The notes under the pieces are model-generated. The model was not told the origin of the DNA, did no database searches, and saw only the letters and a program-made list of their open reading frames with translations. DNA of 24,123 bases from a virus: IMG/VR virus record IMGVR_UViG_3300009154_000277, positions 1 through 24,123 of that record; one strand, written 5' to 3'. Within the stretch, counting starts at the first letter, position 1. Each line of letters begins with the position of its first letter. The position numbers were made by a program, and so were the translations under genes. Positions 1 to 7,768 of this stretch are shown in pieces.

Positions 1-33
1 CGTCGTCATCATCAAGTCTTCGCCAGTTTCCAT
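1..33 (-). CDS. Start of a gene truncated by the window edge
   Basis: An ATG at 33-31 shares its A with the TGA stop of uvsX (TGATG arrangement) and opens an unbroken 11-codon frame to the edge (METGEDLMMTT). A purine-rich stretch (AGAGG) lies about 13 nt upstream. The stop/start overlap is typical of this genome, so translation of a downstream gene is plausible. In T4 the genes after uvsX are 40 and the helicase gene 41, but too little is visible to identify this one. Only the overlap and the open frame are seen; the rest is inference. Confidence 0.4.
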   Translation of the reverse strand, partial: METGEDLMMTT

Positions 34-1091
34 CACTCATCGACCACCTCTCCCGTCTCCTCATCGACCGTCACCTCAGCGTCTTGGCCGTACTTGAACT
101 CGGCATGTGCAGCCTTCTCCAGAGCGTCAATGACCTCCGGTGTGAAGTATTTATCCGGGTTCTTGGTGATGTGACTCTCGAAAGCGGAAACCCCGTTGGG
201 GAACTGAATCTTGTTGGATGCCTTCGTGAACACGCCGTGCTGGAGACCGAGTTCCACCAGACCATAGTACCGATCGAGACCCGTATCGAAGTTCAGAAGG
301 ACTTCAACCGAACGGTTCTCCTTGGTGAGTCGGCTCTTGTAGGTCTTGCAGGTGATGATGTTTCCCGTGACCTCGTCGCCCGACTTGAACTTCTTCTTGG
401 AGAGGTAGACGATGGTGGAGGCGGCGTACTTGAGACCGGAACCTCCACCCATCTCCTTGGTCGGAACATAGGCACCCACCACATCGTAGGTGTGATTGGT
501 CACGACGAGAGGGATGTTGAATCGACCCAACTTGAGGGTGATGGTTCGGAAGGTCCCCTTGATGACCTGACTGCGAGTCATGTCACGGGTCTCCTTGCCC
601 TCCATGCTGTCGTTCATTTCCTTGCTGGTCGAAAGCATACCAAGCGAATCGAGAATGACCATGATCCTTCGCTTTTCCTTCTTGTCGCTCTTCTCGTAGT
701 TGTCGATGATCTGGAGCAACTGATGGCGGAACTGCTCCACCGTGGCGATCGGGAACACGGCGACCCGAGCCGGATCGATGTTGCGATTCTTAATCATCTC
801 GCTGGTCACGGCCTGCTCGGAGTCGAAGTAGAGAATGGCACCATCGGGATTGTCACGGAGGAACTGGCTGGCGATGCCGAGGGCGAAGTACGTCTTGCCG
901 GTGGCGGACTCGCCTGCAATGCCCAGAACCTTGTTGTCGGCGATGCCTCCCTTGAGGGTGCCCGATACGAGGGCGTTGAAGGCATAGGAACCCGTGTCAA
1001 CGAAGCCCGTGATGTCGGCCTCCGTTCCATCGGCAGCCAGACGGGCGTATTCATTACCACTGTTCTTGATGAGGGACTTCAGAAAACTCAT
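33..1091 (-). CDS. uvsX: UvsX-like RecA-family recombinase
   Basis: Strand-exchange ATPase of the RecA/UvsX family (352 residues; T4 UvsX is about 390). It forms filaments on single-stranded DNA and drives recombination-dependent replication and repair. The Walker A motif GESATGKT lies at residues 60-67. The catalytic-Glu region ILYFDSEQA (about 86-94) and Walker B VILDS (about 145-149) follow, and the VTNHTYD segment (about 198-204) matches the L2 DNA-binding region. The C-terminus is acidic (EVTVDEETGEVVDE), as in many RecA proteins. The ATG at 1091 follows AAGGAG with good spacing. A sigma70-type promoter lies just upstream, inside the end of the deacetylase gene. The leader and -10 region closely resemble those of the gp45 gene. 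A late-type heptamer at 148-154 near the 3' end may serve the next gene. Confidence 0.95.
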   Translation of the reverse strand: MSFLKSLIKNSGNEYARLAADGTEADITGFVDTGSYAFNALVSGTLKGGIADNKVLGIAGESATGKTYFALGIASQFLRDNPDGAILYFDSEQAVTSEMIKNRNIDPARVAVFPIATVEQFRHQLLQIIDNYEKSDKKEKRRIMVILDSLGMLSTSKEMNDSMEGKETRDMTRSQVIKGTFRTITLKLGRFNIPLVVTNHTYDVVGAYVPTKEMGGGSGLKYAASTIVYLSKKKFKSGDEVTGNIITCKTYKSRLTKENRSVEVLLNFDTGLDRYYGLVELGLQHGVFTKASNKIQFPNGVSAFESHITKNPDKYFTPEVIDALEKAAHAEFKYGQDAEVTVDEETGEVVDE

Positions 1092-1115
1092 GATATAGAC
1101 TCCTTATTTGGGACA

Positions 1116-1144
1116 AGTTTAGGGCAGGTCGAGCGGTTTGTCAA
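1116..1144 (-). promoter_or_regulatory. sigma70-type promoter of uvsX
   Basis: On the minus strand, TTGACA (1144-1139), a 17-nt spacer and TAAACT (1121-1116). The -10 is followed by TGTCCCAAATAAGGAGT, nearly the same as the sequence after the gp45 -10. It overlaps the 3' end of the upstream deacetylase gene. Confidence 0.7.
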
Positions 1145-1895
1145 ATCGATCCGTGCCTTGTTTGCACACATCGGCAAATGTTTGATACTGGACCCCACCG
1201 ACCGCATCGATGGTCTCAAGGATGGTCAGGAATTCATCCCCGGTGAGGTAGGCGTTCTCGCTCGCCCGTGACCCATGACTGCGTCCATTCTCTGGGTAGC
1301 GAATATCATGGAGGACGATGCTGATGCCATAACCGGCCTTGAGTCGGCGGGTGATGCCTGCGAGGGCACCCACGAGGTCGCCCGAACGAACCTTGTGTTC
1401 GATGCTCAGTTCGCTTCCGGTGAAGCGATCCGGTTCGAAGTACATTCGGGAGGGGGTGTAGTAATGACTTTCATTGCCCGGTCGGACGTAGCAGAAGAGT
1501 TTGGAAACCGCATCGTATAGTTGGTCATCGAAGTGAGAGAGCGGGAAGGCGAAGTGGGTCGGGGAAAATCCATAGGATGCCATGGACTCCATTGCAGGAA
1601 TCACCTCGGTGTCGATGTACGAATCGATTCCGAACTTCTTCGAGTGCTTGAGGGCATCGATGTGGTTCAGTCCGTGGCATCCGATGACATGGCCGTCCGA
1701 GCGAAGAGCCATAAGCATTCCAATCTCATCATCGTCGAGGCGATCGAAAGAGTCCACATAGAATACCGCTTTTGCACGGTACTTCAGCATGAACCCCCGC
1801 ATGTTGTAGCAGGCTCCGATGGCATGGTCGTCGAAGCACAGGTGAACGTGCGGATACGAAACCTTTTCGATCTTATGGGTCTTGAATGATTCCAT
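1119..1895 (-). CDS. NodB-type polysaccharide deacetylase (CE4-like)
   Basis: A 258-residue protein with the NodB/carbohydrate-esterase-4 motifs in order: CFDDH at 20-24 (motif 1, metal and catalytic Asp), CHGLNH at 73-78 (the HxxxH zinc pair, motif 2), FAFPLSHFD around 115-123 (motif 3 position) and VLHDI at 194-198 (motif 5, catalytic His). The family removes N-acetyl groups from chitin, peptidoglycan or exopolysaccharide with a metal held by Asp-His-His. There is no signal peptide, so the enzyme should act in the cytoplasm or as part of the virion. It starts 11 nt after the glycosyltransferase stop, so the pair is one transcription unit, probably driven by the late-type motif at 2747. Substrate unknown; a glycan made by the neighbouring GT2 is one possibility. 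Confidence 0.82.
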   Translation of the reverse strand: MESFKTHKIEKVSYPHVHLCFDDHAIGACYNMRGFMLKYRAKAVFYVDSFDRLDDDEIGMLMALRSDGHVIGCHGLNHIDALKHSKKFGIDSYIDTEVIPAMESMASYGFSPTHFAFPLSHFDDQLYDAVSKLFCYVRPGNESHYYTPSRMYFEPDRFTGSELSIEHKVRSGDLVGALAGITRRLKAGYGISIVLHDIRYPENGRSHGSRASENAYLTGDEFLTILETIDAVGGVQYQTFADVCKQGTDRFDKPLDLP

Positions 1896-1906
1896 GATTG
1901 GTACTC

Positions 1907-2728
1907 TTATTCGACAATTCGATTCTCGTCATATCTATCCTGAAACATATGCCGATGCCGTGCATCAATCGTTCCCCAGTTTCGCTGGATCGTGAAGGAT
2001 TTGCTCATGGCATACTCATGCGATAAACACATTTTGATTCTAGAAGTTCCCCATCTCAAATCAGACAAATAGTCTATGGGATATACTCCGCATTTCCATC
2101 CATAACTTGCTCTGGCACGGAAGCACATATCAGCATCGTCTCCGTCGCACGGAGCAAACTCCTCATCGAGGTAGTTTATCATCCTGACTTTTTCCATGTC
2201 CAGACAAAGGGGTCCTCGATTGATGCACTGACGAATTCTGAAAACATTCCTGTCGGGAATGTCGTGATGTCCTCTGGGGGTGTCGTCTTCGATCCGTCCG
2301 ATCAACTCAACAATGTTTGCAATTCCCTGATTCAGGTTGAACGCATTTCTCGCAGAAACCGCAAAGATGTCGTTCCACTTCTTCATTGGAGCCATCAATC
2401 GAACGTCCCATGCGTCTTCATCGATTATCATGTCGTCCTGAACAATGATGGCATACTTCCCCTTACATGCTCGCATTGCCATGTTGTTCGAACGGGTTTC
2501 ATGGATGTTTGGTGCATCAATTTCAACTAATGACTGCACCATGTTCCTTCCCACTCGCTTCCCGAGCGTACCAATGACCGACTTGACTGCTTGCTTGCTG
2601 TCGTCTTGGCATCCGTCATAAACAACAACGAGTTCAAAAGGAGTTGCGGTAAACTTCATGAACGAATCAACCACCGCCCCTGCAAGCCAACCCTTGTTGT
2701 GAATCGTCAAAATGATACTAAGTTCCAT
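1907..2728 (-). CDS. Family 2 glycosyltransferase
   Basis: A 273-residue GT-A fold transferase. The N-terminal strand LSIILTIHNKGW is the usual GT2 beginning. FELVVVYDGCQDDS (about 32-45) is the nucleotide-sugar Asp region, and IVQDDMIID (about 94-102) is the DXD-type metal site. DGDDADMCFRA (about 195-205) resembles the GT2 acceptor/ED region. The coding sequence looks more AT-rich than the polymerase and uvsX on either side, which suggests more recent acquisition. The ATG follows AAAGGAG. A CTAAATA late-type heptamer lies 18 nt upstream of the start. It is likely cotranscribed with the deacetylase. Possible acceptors are DNA, virion glycoproteins or the host envelope; the sequence does not decide between them. 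Confidence 0.88.
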   Translation of the reverse strand: MELSIILTIHNKGWLAGAVVDSFMKFTATPFELVVVYDGCQDDSKQAVKSVIGTLGKRVGRNMVQSLVEIDAPNIHETRSNNMAMRACKGKYAIIVQDDMIIDEDAWDVRLMAPMKKWNDIFAVSARNAFNLNQGIANIVELIGRIEDDTPRGHHDIPDRNVFRIRQCINRGPLCLDMEKVRMINYLDEEFAPCDGDDADMCFRARASYGWKCGVYPIDYLSDLRWGTSRIKMCLSHEYAMSKSFTIQRNWGTIDARHRHMFQDRYDENRIVE

Positions 2729-2746
2729 GCCAAAACTCCTTTGTCA

Positions 2747-2753
2747 TATTTAG
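2747..2753 (-). promoter_or_regulatory. Late-type promoter motif CTAAATA before the glycosyltransferase
   Basis: CTAAATA lies in the 32-nt gap between the polymerase stop and the glycosyltransferase ATG, with AAAGGAG between it and the start. It resembles the T4 late promoter TATAAATA and is not part of a stop codon, which makes it one of the cleaner examples of the repeated motif. Confidence 0.55.
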
Positions 2754-2760
2754 GGTGATA

Positions 2761-5313
2761 TCAGACAAACAGGTCTTCGAGACTGGCTGTGTCGAACAAC
2801 TTCCACCCGATGGTATTGGTGATTGCCTGTAGGGGTTCCACGAAAGACTTCTCGAATTGAGTGTCGTAGTCGATGTGAGCATGAAGCCCGAACTCTGGCG
2901 GAAGACTGTTGGGGAAGGCGATGACCTTGTCCTGTATCGGATTGGGCACACGGAGGTAGACGAACTTGACCTTCTCCGATTCACGAACGGGTTGATACTT
3001 GCGGAGCAGACCCTTCTTGGCGATCCAATGGTTGTAGAGGAGTGATCCCTTGACGGCGATGGGTGTGGACTTCCGATAGATGGAACTGCGGTCGGCGTAC
3101 TCGTCAAGGCTGTTGCACGAACGGGGGAACGCCACCTTCTCCACGGGGAGGGTCTTGAACTCCTCGAAGAACTTGGTCACGAACGACTGAATCTTCTCCT
3201 CGCTTCCCATCATCACGATGGAGATGGCCTCCTTGAGACGTTCTCGGACGATGGACGGAGTGGACGAACGGGTCGTCTCGATGCCCATGATCTTCAACTC
3301 GGGGGTCTCGGTGAACACGTTGTCCTCCCCCAGCACCACGGACATCATGTACCGCTTCTTGGCCGTCCAGATGCCCTTCAGAGCGATTGCTTCACGCTTC
3401 ATGGACATTCGGTTGGCATAGGCGTTCATACGCTTGGAGAGGTCGTCATACCGCTTGTTGATGAAGGGGCTGAGAGCCTCACGGCAGAACTTGTCGATGA
3501 AGTCGGTGGTCTTCTTCTTGTCTTTGTTAGGGAGGACCTTGTTCACCAAGTTGGAGAGACGGAGGTAAACGGAGTCGGTGTCCGAAGCGATGACGTAGTC
3601 AACCCCCTGAGTCTCGCAAGCCTTGTTCAGGTACTCGTTGAGATGCTTCTCGATCCACCGAATGGACAACTGACCCGAGGTCGTGATGGCCTCGGCCATG
3701 TTCAGGTTGTAGTAGCGGAAGTATTCGTTGCCCAACGCACCGTACGCTGAGTTCAACTGAACCTTACGAACCAACTGGAAGTTTCCATACTTGGAGATTT
3801 CCTTCTTGAGTTCGGCCTTCTTGTCGGGGAGGACATCCTCGCCGAGGTTCTTGAGCATGGCCTTGGCCGAGAGCATCTTCTTCTTGAACTCCTTACGCTC
3901 GGCATACATCTTGTCCATGAGTTCGGGGAGGAACCCACGGACATCCTTGCGATAAGTCGTTCCGTTGGCGGCGACACAGAGACCCTCGCCGATCTTCTCT
4001 GCGAGGAAGGATTCGAGCATGGGGTTGCGTCCCTTCTCGATCAGGTCATCGACCATCGTGGAGTCGGCCATCGCCCCGAACTCCACTCGCTCCGACAACA
4101 GCGTCTCGGGACTGATGTTGTATTGGAGGATGAGGTGAGGGTAGAGGCTGTCCAAGTCGAACGATGCCACCCACTCATGCTGTCCGATCTGCGGTTCCTT
4201 CACATACGCACCGACGAACTGCTCATCCTTGGTCTCCTGCTTGCGGGGAGGAATGACCACATGGCGACGACGAAGTTCGTTGTAGACGATGACATCCCAC
4301 ATGCGCACCTGCGTGAACACGTCCCCGAAGTTGCACTTGGCCGAGTAGGCGAGACCGAGAGCCAGTTCGATGAGCCGAAGTTTGTTCTCCAACTCCACGA
4401 CGATGTCCACGTCTCGGACGTTGTACTCCATGAACTTCTGGAAGTTCTTGCGGTAGAAGTCGGTGATCGTTCCGTAGTCCTCGTAGGAGACCTTGCCCTC
4501 GCCCAACTCCACCGAGGCGATGTACTCCAACTTGTACGACTCTCGCTTGGTGAAGGTGAACTTGTCGTAGAGGTCGTAGTAGTCGAGCGTCGTGATTCCC
4601 TCGAAGTCGTAGAAGTTCCTCGTCCGGCCATTCATGGTGATCTTTCGGGGACGAGTCTTTCCCCATGGCGACAACTTGTCGGCCTCTTCCTGACCGAGGA
4701 CTTGCTTGATTCGATTGTAGATGTATGGAAGGTCGAAAAACCGGACGTTCCATCCAGTGATGATGTCGGGGTCGCACGCCCGCCAGTGCGCAACGAAGTC
4801 GGCCAGAAGTTTGGCTTCGTCCTCGTAGCACAGACAATCCACGCCCTTTACGTCGAACTGCCCGAGCCCGAACGTCGTGGTTCCGCCGTTGGACATCCTT
4901 ACGGTGATGCCGTTGATCCGCTCAGTCGGATTGTCGGTGGATGCGAATCCGGCCTCGCTCTCCACTTCGATGTCCAGATACATCGTGCGAATGAGAGAAG
5001 GGTCGTAGTCCACTTCTCCCTCATAGTTCTTGGAGATGAATTGGTAGCACGGATCAATGTCTCCGTAGACGGTGAAGCCATCGACGGACTTGTATTGGTC
5101 GATGAACTTGCCCGCTTCGTAGCCACTCTCGAAGTCCACCTCGTCCACCACCCTGCCGTCGATGGTCCTCCACGGAGAGTCGGTCTTCCGCTTGGTGGGG
5201 ACGTAGAGACATGAACGGAACGGAACCCTCTCGTGAATACGGGTTCCATCCTTCGTCCAACCTCGATGAAACAGATTGGCCCCACGGCCAGAAACATGGG
5301 TATAGAAAGTCAC
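2761..5313 (-). CDS. 43: Family B DNA polymerase (T4 gp43-like)
   Basis: Replicative polymerase with 3'-5' proofreading exonuclease, 850 residues (T4 gp43: 898). The exonuclease motifs are DIE at 114-116, NVRFFD at 189-194 and YNVRD at 297-301. The polymerase motifs are DLDSLYP at 386-392 (A), KVQLNSAYG near 517-525 (B) and DTDS at 578-581 (C). All catalytic residues are present. The C-terminus SLEDLFV resembles the clamp-binding peptide of T4 polymerase and should bind gp45. The start is GTG, preceded by AAGGAG at a 7-nt spacing. It has its own promoter with an extended -10 inside the end of the GroES-like gene. No intein or intron is visible. Confidence 0.97.
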   Translation of the reverse strand: MTFYTHVSGRGANLFHRGWTKDGTRIHERVPFRSCLYVPTKRKTDSPWRTIDGRVVDEVDFESGYEAGKFIDQYKSVDGFTVYGDIDPCYQFISKNYEGEVDYDPSLIRTMYLDIEVESEAGFASTDNPTERINGITVRMSNGGTTTFGLGQFDVKGVDCLCYEDEAKLLADFVAHWRACDPDIITGWNVRFFDLPYIYNRIKQVLGQEEADKLSPWGKTRPRKITMNGRTRNFYDFEGITTLDYYDLYDKFTFTKRESYKLEYIASVELGEGKVSYEDYGTITDFYRKNFQKFMEYNVRDVDIVVELENKLRLIELALGLAYSAKCNFGDVFTQVRMWDVIVYNELRRRHVVIPPRKQETKDEQFVGAYVKEPQIGQHEWVASFDLDSLYPHLILQYNISPETLLSERVEFGAMADSTMVDDLIEKGRNPMLESFLAEKIGEGLCVAANGTTYRKDVRGFLPELMDKMYAERKEFKKKMLSAKAMLKNLGEDVLPDKKAELKKEISKYGNFQLVRKVQLNSAYGALGNEYFRYYNLNMAEAITTSGQLSIRWIEKHLNEYLNKACETQGVDYVIASDTDSVYLRLSNLVNKVLPNKDKKKTTDFIDKFCREALSPFINKRYDDLSKRMNAYANRMSMKREAIALKGIWTAKKRYMMSVVLGEDNVFTETPELKIMGIETTRSSTPSIVRERLKEAISIVMMGSEEKIQSFVTKFFEEFKTLPVEKVAFPRSCNSLDEYADRSSIYRKSTPIAVKGSLLYNHWIAKKGLLRKYQPVRESEKVKFVYLRVPNPIQDKVIAFPNSLPPEFGLHAHIDYDTQFEKSFVEPLQAITNTIGWKLFDTASLEDLFV

Positions 5314-5338
5314 TCAAGCACTCCTTGGAGGTGGACCC

Positions 5339-5367
5339 ATTGTAGCATCAATCGTCTTCACGGTCAA
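5339..5367 (-). promoter_or_regulatory. sigma70-type promoter of the DNA polymerase gene
   Basis: On the minus strand, TTGACC (5367-5362), a 17-nt spacer and TACAAT (5344-5339). TGC precedes the -10 (extended -10). It overlaps the 3' end of the GroES-like gene and lies 26 nt from the GTG start. Confidence 0.65.
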
Positions 5368-5629
5368 CTGCGGCGATCCAATCTTGGTGAATCAGGTCAT
5401 AACTCTCGTAGCCATGACCGTGGCCCTTGGTGATGTCCCAGAGAACCTTGTCGCCGACCTGAATGTCCTCGGTCAGTCCGTCGCCGACCATCTTCACCAC
5501 GCTCCACATGTACTTGCTCTTGAGTTTCTCGGTGTAGATGATGCCTTGCTCGGTAGTCTTTTCCTTGCCAAGGCCATCGGTCTGCACGGCGATCCACTTC
5601 TTGATGGGCTTCAGATTGTTCTTCTTCAT
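5348..5629 (-). CDS. GroES-like co-chaperonin (gp31-type)
   Basis: A 93-residue protein colinear with GroES: the N-terminal LKPIKKWIAVQTDG strand, a middle segment with IIYTEKLKSKYMWSVVKMVGDG matching the 'rGeVlaVGnG' region, then QVGDKVLWD (the 'VGDxVlf' motif) and YDLIHQDWIAAV (the 'ilseeDilAvv' ending). T4 gp31 does the same job, replacing GroES on host GroEL so that the large capsid protein can fold. Sequence identity to gp31 itself was not judged. A longer upstream frame exists, but the ATG at 5629 is chosen: it overlaps the Dam stop as ATGA and follows GGAG, and the GroES similarity begins there. The segment aligned with the mobile loop, TTEQGIIYTEK, is short, which may reflect host GroEL specificity. 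Confidence 0.82.
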   Translation of the reverse strand: MKKNNLKPIKKWIAVQTDGLGKEKTTEQGIIYTEKLKSKYMWSVVKMVGDGLTEDIQVGDKVLWDITKGHGHGYESYDLIHQDWIAAVDREDD

Positions 5630-6384
5630 TCCATGATCTCCATAAGGTTTGTCTTGACTTCGTTCGGCATGTTGAGGTATGCCACCCACTCGCTTCGATC
5701 CACGGTCCCGCCCCGTCTCATGTTGGGAACTCGAACCTTCTTGACCATATGCCATTCGTACATAGGGAAGATTTCTTGGGCATTGGACCCGTATGTGAAG
5801 ATCGTCGGGCAATTCGATGCCTCGATCATTTTCACGGTTCGACTGGGGTCATATTCGACCTTGGCGTAGTTGGCGTTCGTGGCGATGTACGGAGGATCAA
5901 CGAAGAGCAGGTCCCCCTTCTCGGCGACGAACTGGTGCCCGTCGCCCTGCACCACCTCGATGTCCTTGAGCCTCGGCAGGCATCGTAGCGTCTCCTCGAT
6001 GGGAAGGGAGTGCTGGGGGTAGATGCTCCACGAACTCAACTGGCCCACGACGAGGCCGGTCACGTTCACACGGACGTAGGTCTCGGGGCCTAGCAGGAGG
6101 TTCATGTCCCGCACGTTCATCTGGCTTCGCTTCTTGGCGTTCTCGACGGCTTCGTTCAGGTCCATCAGGTCGTCGGTCGTGGCCTCCTTGAGCCACCGCC
6201 ACATGGCGACGAGGTACGGATTCATCTCGTACCCCAACCCTTTCACGTTGCTGTTGAGCATGAATGCACCGGAGCCTAGGAACGGCTCAACGATGCGTTG
6301 AGTGCCTTCGGGCACACGGCGATAGAGATGCAACAACTTGGACTTGTTGCCGCAGTAGCGAAACAGGCGTAGTGGAGGGCTCAA
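5626..6384 (-). CDS. dam: Dam-type DNA adenine-N6 methyltransferase
   Basis: A 252-residue class alpha (D12) methyltransferase. FRYCGNKSKLL near the N-terminus is motif X (AdoMet binding), VEPFLGSGAF (about 32-41) is motif I (FxGxG), and FVDPPYI (about 160-166) is the catalytic DPPY motif IV. It transfers methyl from AdoMet to adenine N6. GATC would be expected by analogy with T4 Dam, but specificity cannot be read here. The start is TTG at 6384 overlapping the TGA of the lysozyme gene (TTGA), with a strong AAGGAGG 7 nt upstream. The same start arrangement is used at 15271. Likely role: protecting phage DNA from restriction or regulating expression. Confidence 0.9.
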   Translation of the reverse strand: MSPPLRLFRYCGNKSKLLHLYRRVPEGTQRIVEPFLGSGAFMLNSNVKGLGYEMNPYLVAMWRWLKEATTDDLMDLNEAVENAKKRSQMNVRDMNLLLGPETYVRVNVTGLVVGQLSSWSIYPQHSLPIEETLRCLPRLKDIEVVQGDGHQFVAEKGDLLFVDPPYIATNANYAKVEYDPSRTVKMIEASNCPTIFTYGSNAQEIFPMYEWHMVKKVRVPNMRRGGTVDRSEWVAYLNMPNEVKTNLMEIME

Positions 6385-6785
6385 TGAAGAGCCTCCTTGA
6401 TCTTCTTCCAGTAGCCGATGGTGGCCCGCTTGAGATGACCCTTGGGTCCACCGTTGTGAATTCGAGCCAGCGTCTCGTAGGACGCATCCTTGGGAGCGTA
6501 GCGACGGAGGTACGCCTTCACGACCTTCTTGGCGTACTCGGGATTGAAGCAGTCCTTGTAGGTCCCCCCGATGGTCTTGTCGAAGTTCGTGGCATCCTTC
6601 CAGTATGCCTTATGAATCTGATACGGGCCGATGGCCTCACCGCCATCACCCACGAGATGGTCTCGACCGCTGGATTCCACTTGACGTACGGCGGCGAGGA
6701 ACTTGTCGTCCACGCCCGCCCACGCACGGGGAACAAGAATGAGAAGGGCACCTACGATGATGAGAAGAATGCGAAGTCGCTTCAT
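6381..6785 (-). CDS. Exported lysozyme-like protein (muramidase/transglycosylase fold)
   Basis: A 134-residue protein with an N-terminal signal: KR, a hydrophobic core LRILLIIVGALLIL, and an AWA-G cleavage-like site near residues 22-25. The mature part has AVRQVESSGRD, with the Glu where lysozyme-like folds place the catalytic acid, then GEAIGPYQIHKAYWKDA. That segment strongly recalls the 'GPfQIk.pYW.da' motif of destabilase/i-type lysozymes, and an HNGGP loop follows. It could degrade peptidoglycan from the periplasm, either as an endolysin exported by Sec or as a signal-anchor-release enzyme. The hydrophobic segment could be a membrane anchor rather than a cleaved signal. No holin or spanin is recognisable next to it. 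The gene ends in TTGA overlapping Dam. Confidence 0.78.
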   Translation of the reverse strand: MKRLRILLIIVGALLILVPRAWAGVDDKFLAAVRQVESSGRDHLVGDGGEAIGPYQIHKAYWKDATNFDKTIGGTYKDCFNPEYAKKVVKAYLRRYAPKDASYETLARIHNGGPKGHLKRATIGYWKKIKEALH

Positions 6786-6789
6786 TGGA

Positions 6790-7119
6790 TCACTCCGAAT
6801 CGATGGTCTTCTTGCTCTGAACGTAGGACTGGAACAGGACAGCGTAGTTGATGATGTCCACGATGGTGTCTTCGAGCGATTCGTCCTTGACCTCGAACAC
6901 GCCCGACTCCACGAAGGAGGACAGACGGCTCATCTTGTCGGTCAGGCGGACGAGGAAGCCTTGCTCGGTGGAGCAAATGCCCATGGCCTCACATCGAGTG
7001 AAGTTGGCGAAGGGTTCGTTGCCCCGCTTGCCCGCATAGTCGGAGTTCTTCCGCTTCATGAGTTCTCGGGCTTTGGTGCAGAGGACTTCGTGATTCGCAA
7101 GGAGTTCGGTTCGGTTCAT
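6790..7119 (-). CDS. DUF1599/Nmad1-like protein
   Basis: A 109-residue all-alpha protein. The conserved stretch KNSDYAGKRGNEPFANF, followed by EQGFLVRLTDKMSRL and DESLEDTIVDIINYAVL, matches the phage family known as DUF1599 (nucleotide modification-associated domain 1). That family is thought to resemble MazG-type nucleotide pyrophosphohydrolases; the acidic pair in ESLEDTIVD could bind metal. The ATG at 7119 is preferred over an upstream ATG because AAAGGA precedes it at good spacing. A well-formed promoter lies 42 nt upstream. It lies next to two dUTPases, consistent with nucleotide-pool work, but the reaction is not established. Confidence 0.7.
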   Translation of the reverse strand: MNRTELLANHEVLCTKARELMKRKNSDYAGKRGNEPFANFTRCEAMGICSTEQGFLVRLTDKMSRLSSFVESGVFEVKDESLEDTIVDIINYAVLFQSYVQSKKTIDSE

Positions 7120-7160
7120 GACAATCCTTTCATCGACCATCGGGACATCGTCTCTTGAGA

Positions 7161-7189
7161 AGTATAGCCCACGCACGAGACCATGTCAA
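7161..7189 (-). promoter_or_regulatory. sigma70-type promoter before the DUF1599-like gene
   Basis: On the minus strand, TTGACA (7189-7184), a 17-nt spacer and TATACT (7166-7161), a near-consensus promoter in the gap between the first dUTPase gene and the DUF1599-like gene. Confidence 0.75.
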
Positions 7190-7203
7190 GTCGAATGTTT
7201 GCT

Positions 7204-7740
7204 TTATGACTTTCCGGTGGAACCAAATCCCCCTGTTCGGGTGGTTTTGGGTGTGGGCTTGGCACACGGCAACATGTCGGCTCTGTACACGGGGATGAAC
7301 TCGGCCTGACAGATTCGATCTCCGTGATTGATCCTAACGGGGACCTCACTGGTATTGGTAATGGGAACCATGACCTGTTCGACGTAGTCCGAGTCGATCA
7401 CGCCTTCGGAGTTGCTCAGCACGAGTCCACCTCGAACGGCGAGGCCGGAACGCATATGGAGCCTCATGGACCAACCTTCGGGGATGTCGAACGCCAACTG
7501 GGTGGGAACGAGAACTCGGTCTCCCGGCTGGATGTTGATGTGAATGGTGTCCTCGTTCGTCTGAGCAGCAGCCAAGAGAATGCTCTCGTGACTGTGTTTG
7601 CTGAACGTGGTGATTCGATTATGACCATGGGCGAAGCAAGCCTTAAGGTCAAAACACGCCGAACCGTCTGTGGCGTACACCGGGTCGAATGCGGACGAAT
7701 GGAGTTTGTGAACCCCTACCTGCGGTCTCTCACACATCAT
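7204..7740 (-). CDS. dut: dUTPase (trimeric type), all five motifs
   Basis: dUTP diphosphatase producing dUMP and diphosphate, which keeps uracil out of DNA. About 178 residues. Motif I is GSACFDLKA, motif II RSGLA, motif III GVIDSDY (catalytic Asp and discriminating Tyr), motif IV GDRICQ and motif V RTGGFGSTGKS, the arm that closes over a neighbour's active site in the trimer. The insert between motifs I and II is longer than in E. coli Dut. The ATG at 7740 follows GAGG; a second ATG sits at 7737. It lies 28 nt after a paralogue (7769-8251) with which it shares most of its length. Probably cotranscribed with it from the promoter at 8286-8314. Confidence 0.92.
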   Translation of the reverse strand: MMCERPQVGVHKLHSSAFDPVYATDGSACFDLKACFAHGHNRITTFSKHSHESILLAAAQTNEDTIHINIQPGDRVLVPTQLAFDIPEGWSMRLHMRSGLAVRGGLVLSNSEGVIDSDYVEQVMVPITNTSEVPVRINHGDRICQAEFIPVYRADMLPCAKPTPKTTRTGGFGSTGKS

Positions 7741-7768
7741 ATGAACCTCGCTGTTGATGGAACTGGAT

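Noticed and set aside
84-1271. 395-residue plus-strand frame over uvsX
   Set aside because: It is the antisense shadow of uvsX: it lacks any family motif, has shadow-like composition, and no ribosome site.
4123-5214. 363-residue plus-strand frame over the DNA polymerase
   Set aside because: Antisense shadow of a GC-rich gene with all polymerase motifs intact on the other strand.
2761-5313. Intein or intron in the DNA polymerase
   Set aside because: All motifs run in one frame at T4-like spacing, with no extra block.
5348-5812. Longer frame for the GroES-like gene
   Set aside because: The extra 61 residues lie inside dam in another frame, while GroES similarity and an ATGA start begin at 5629.
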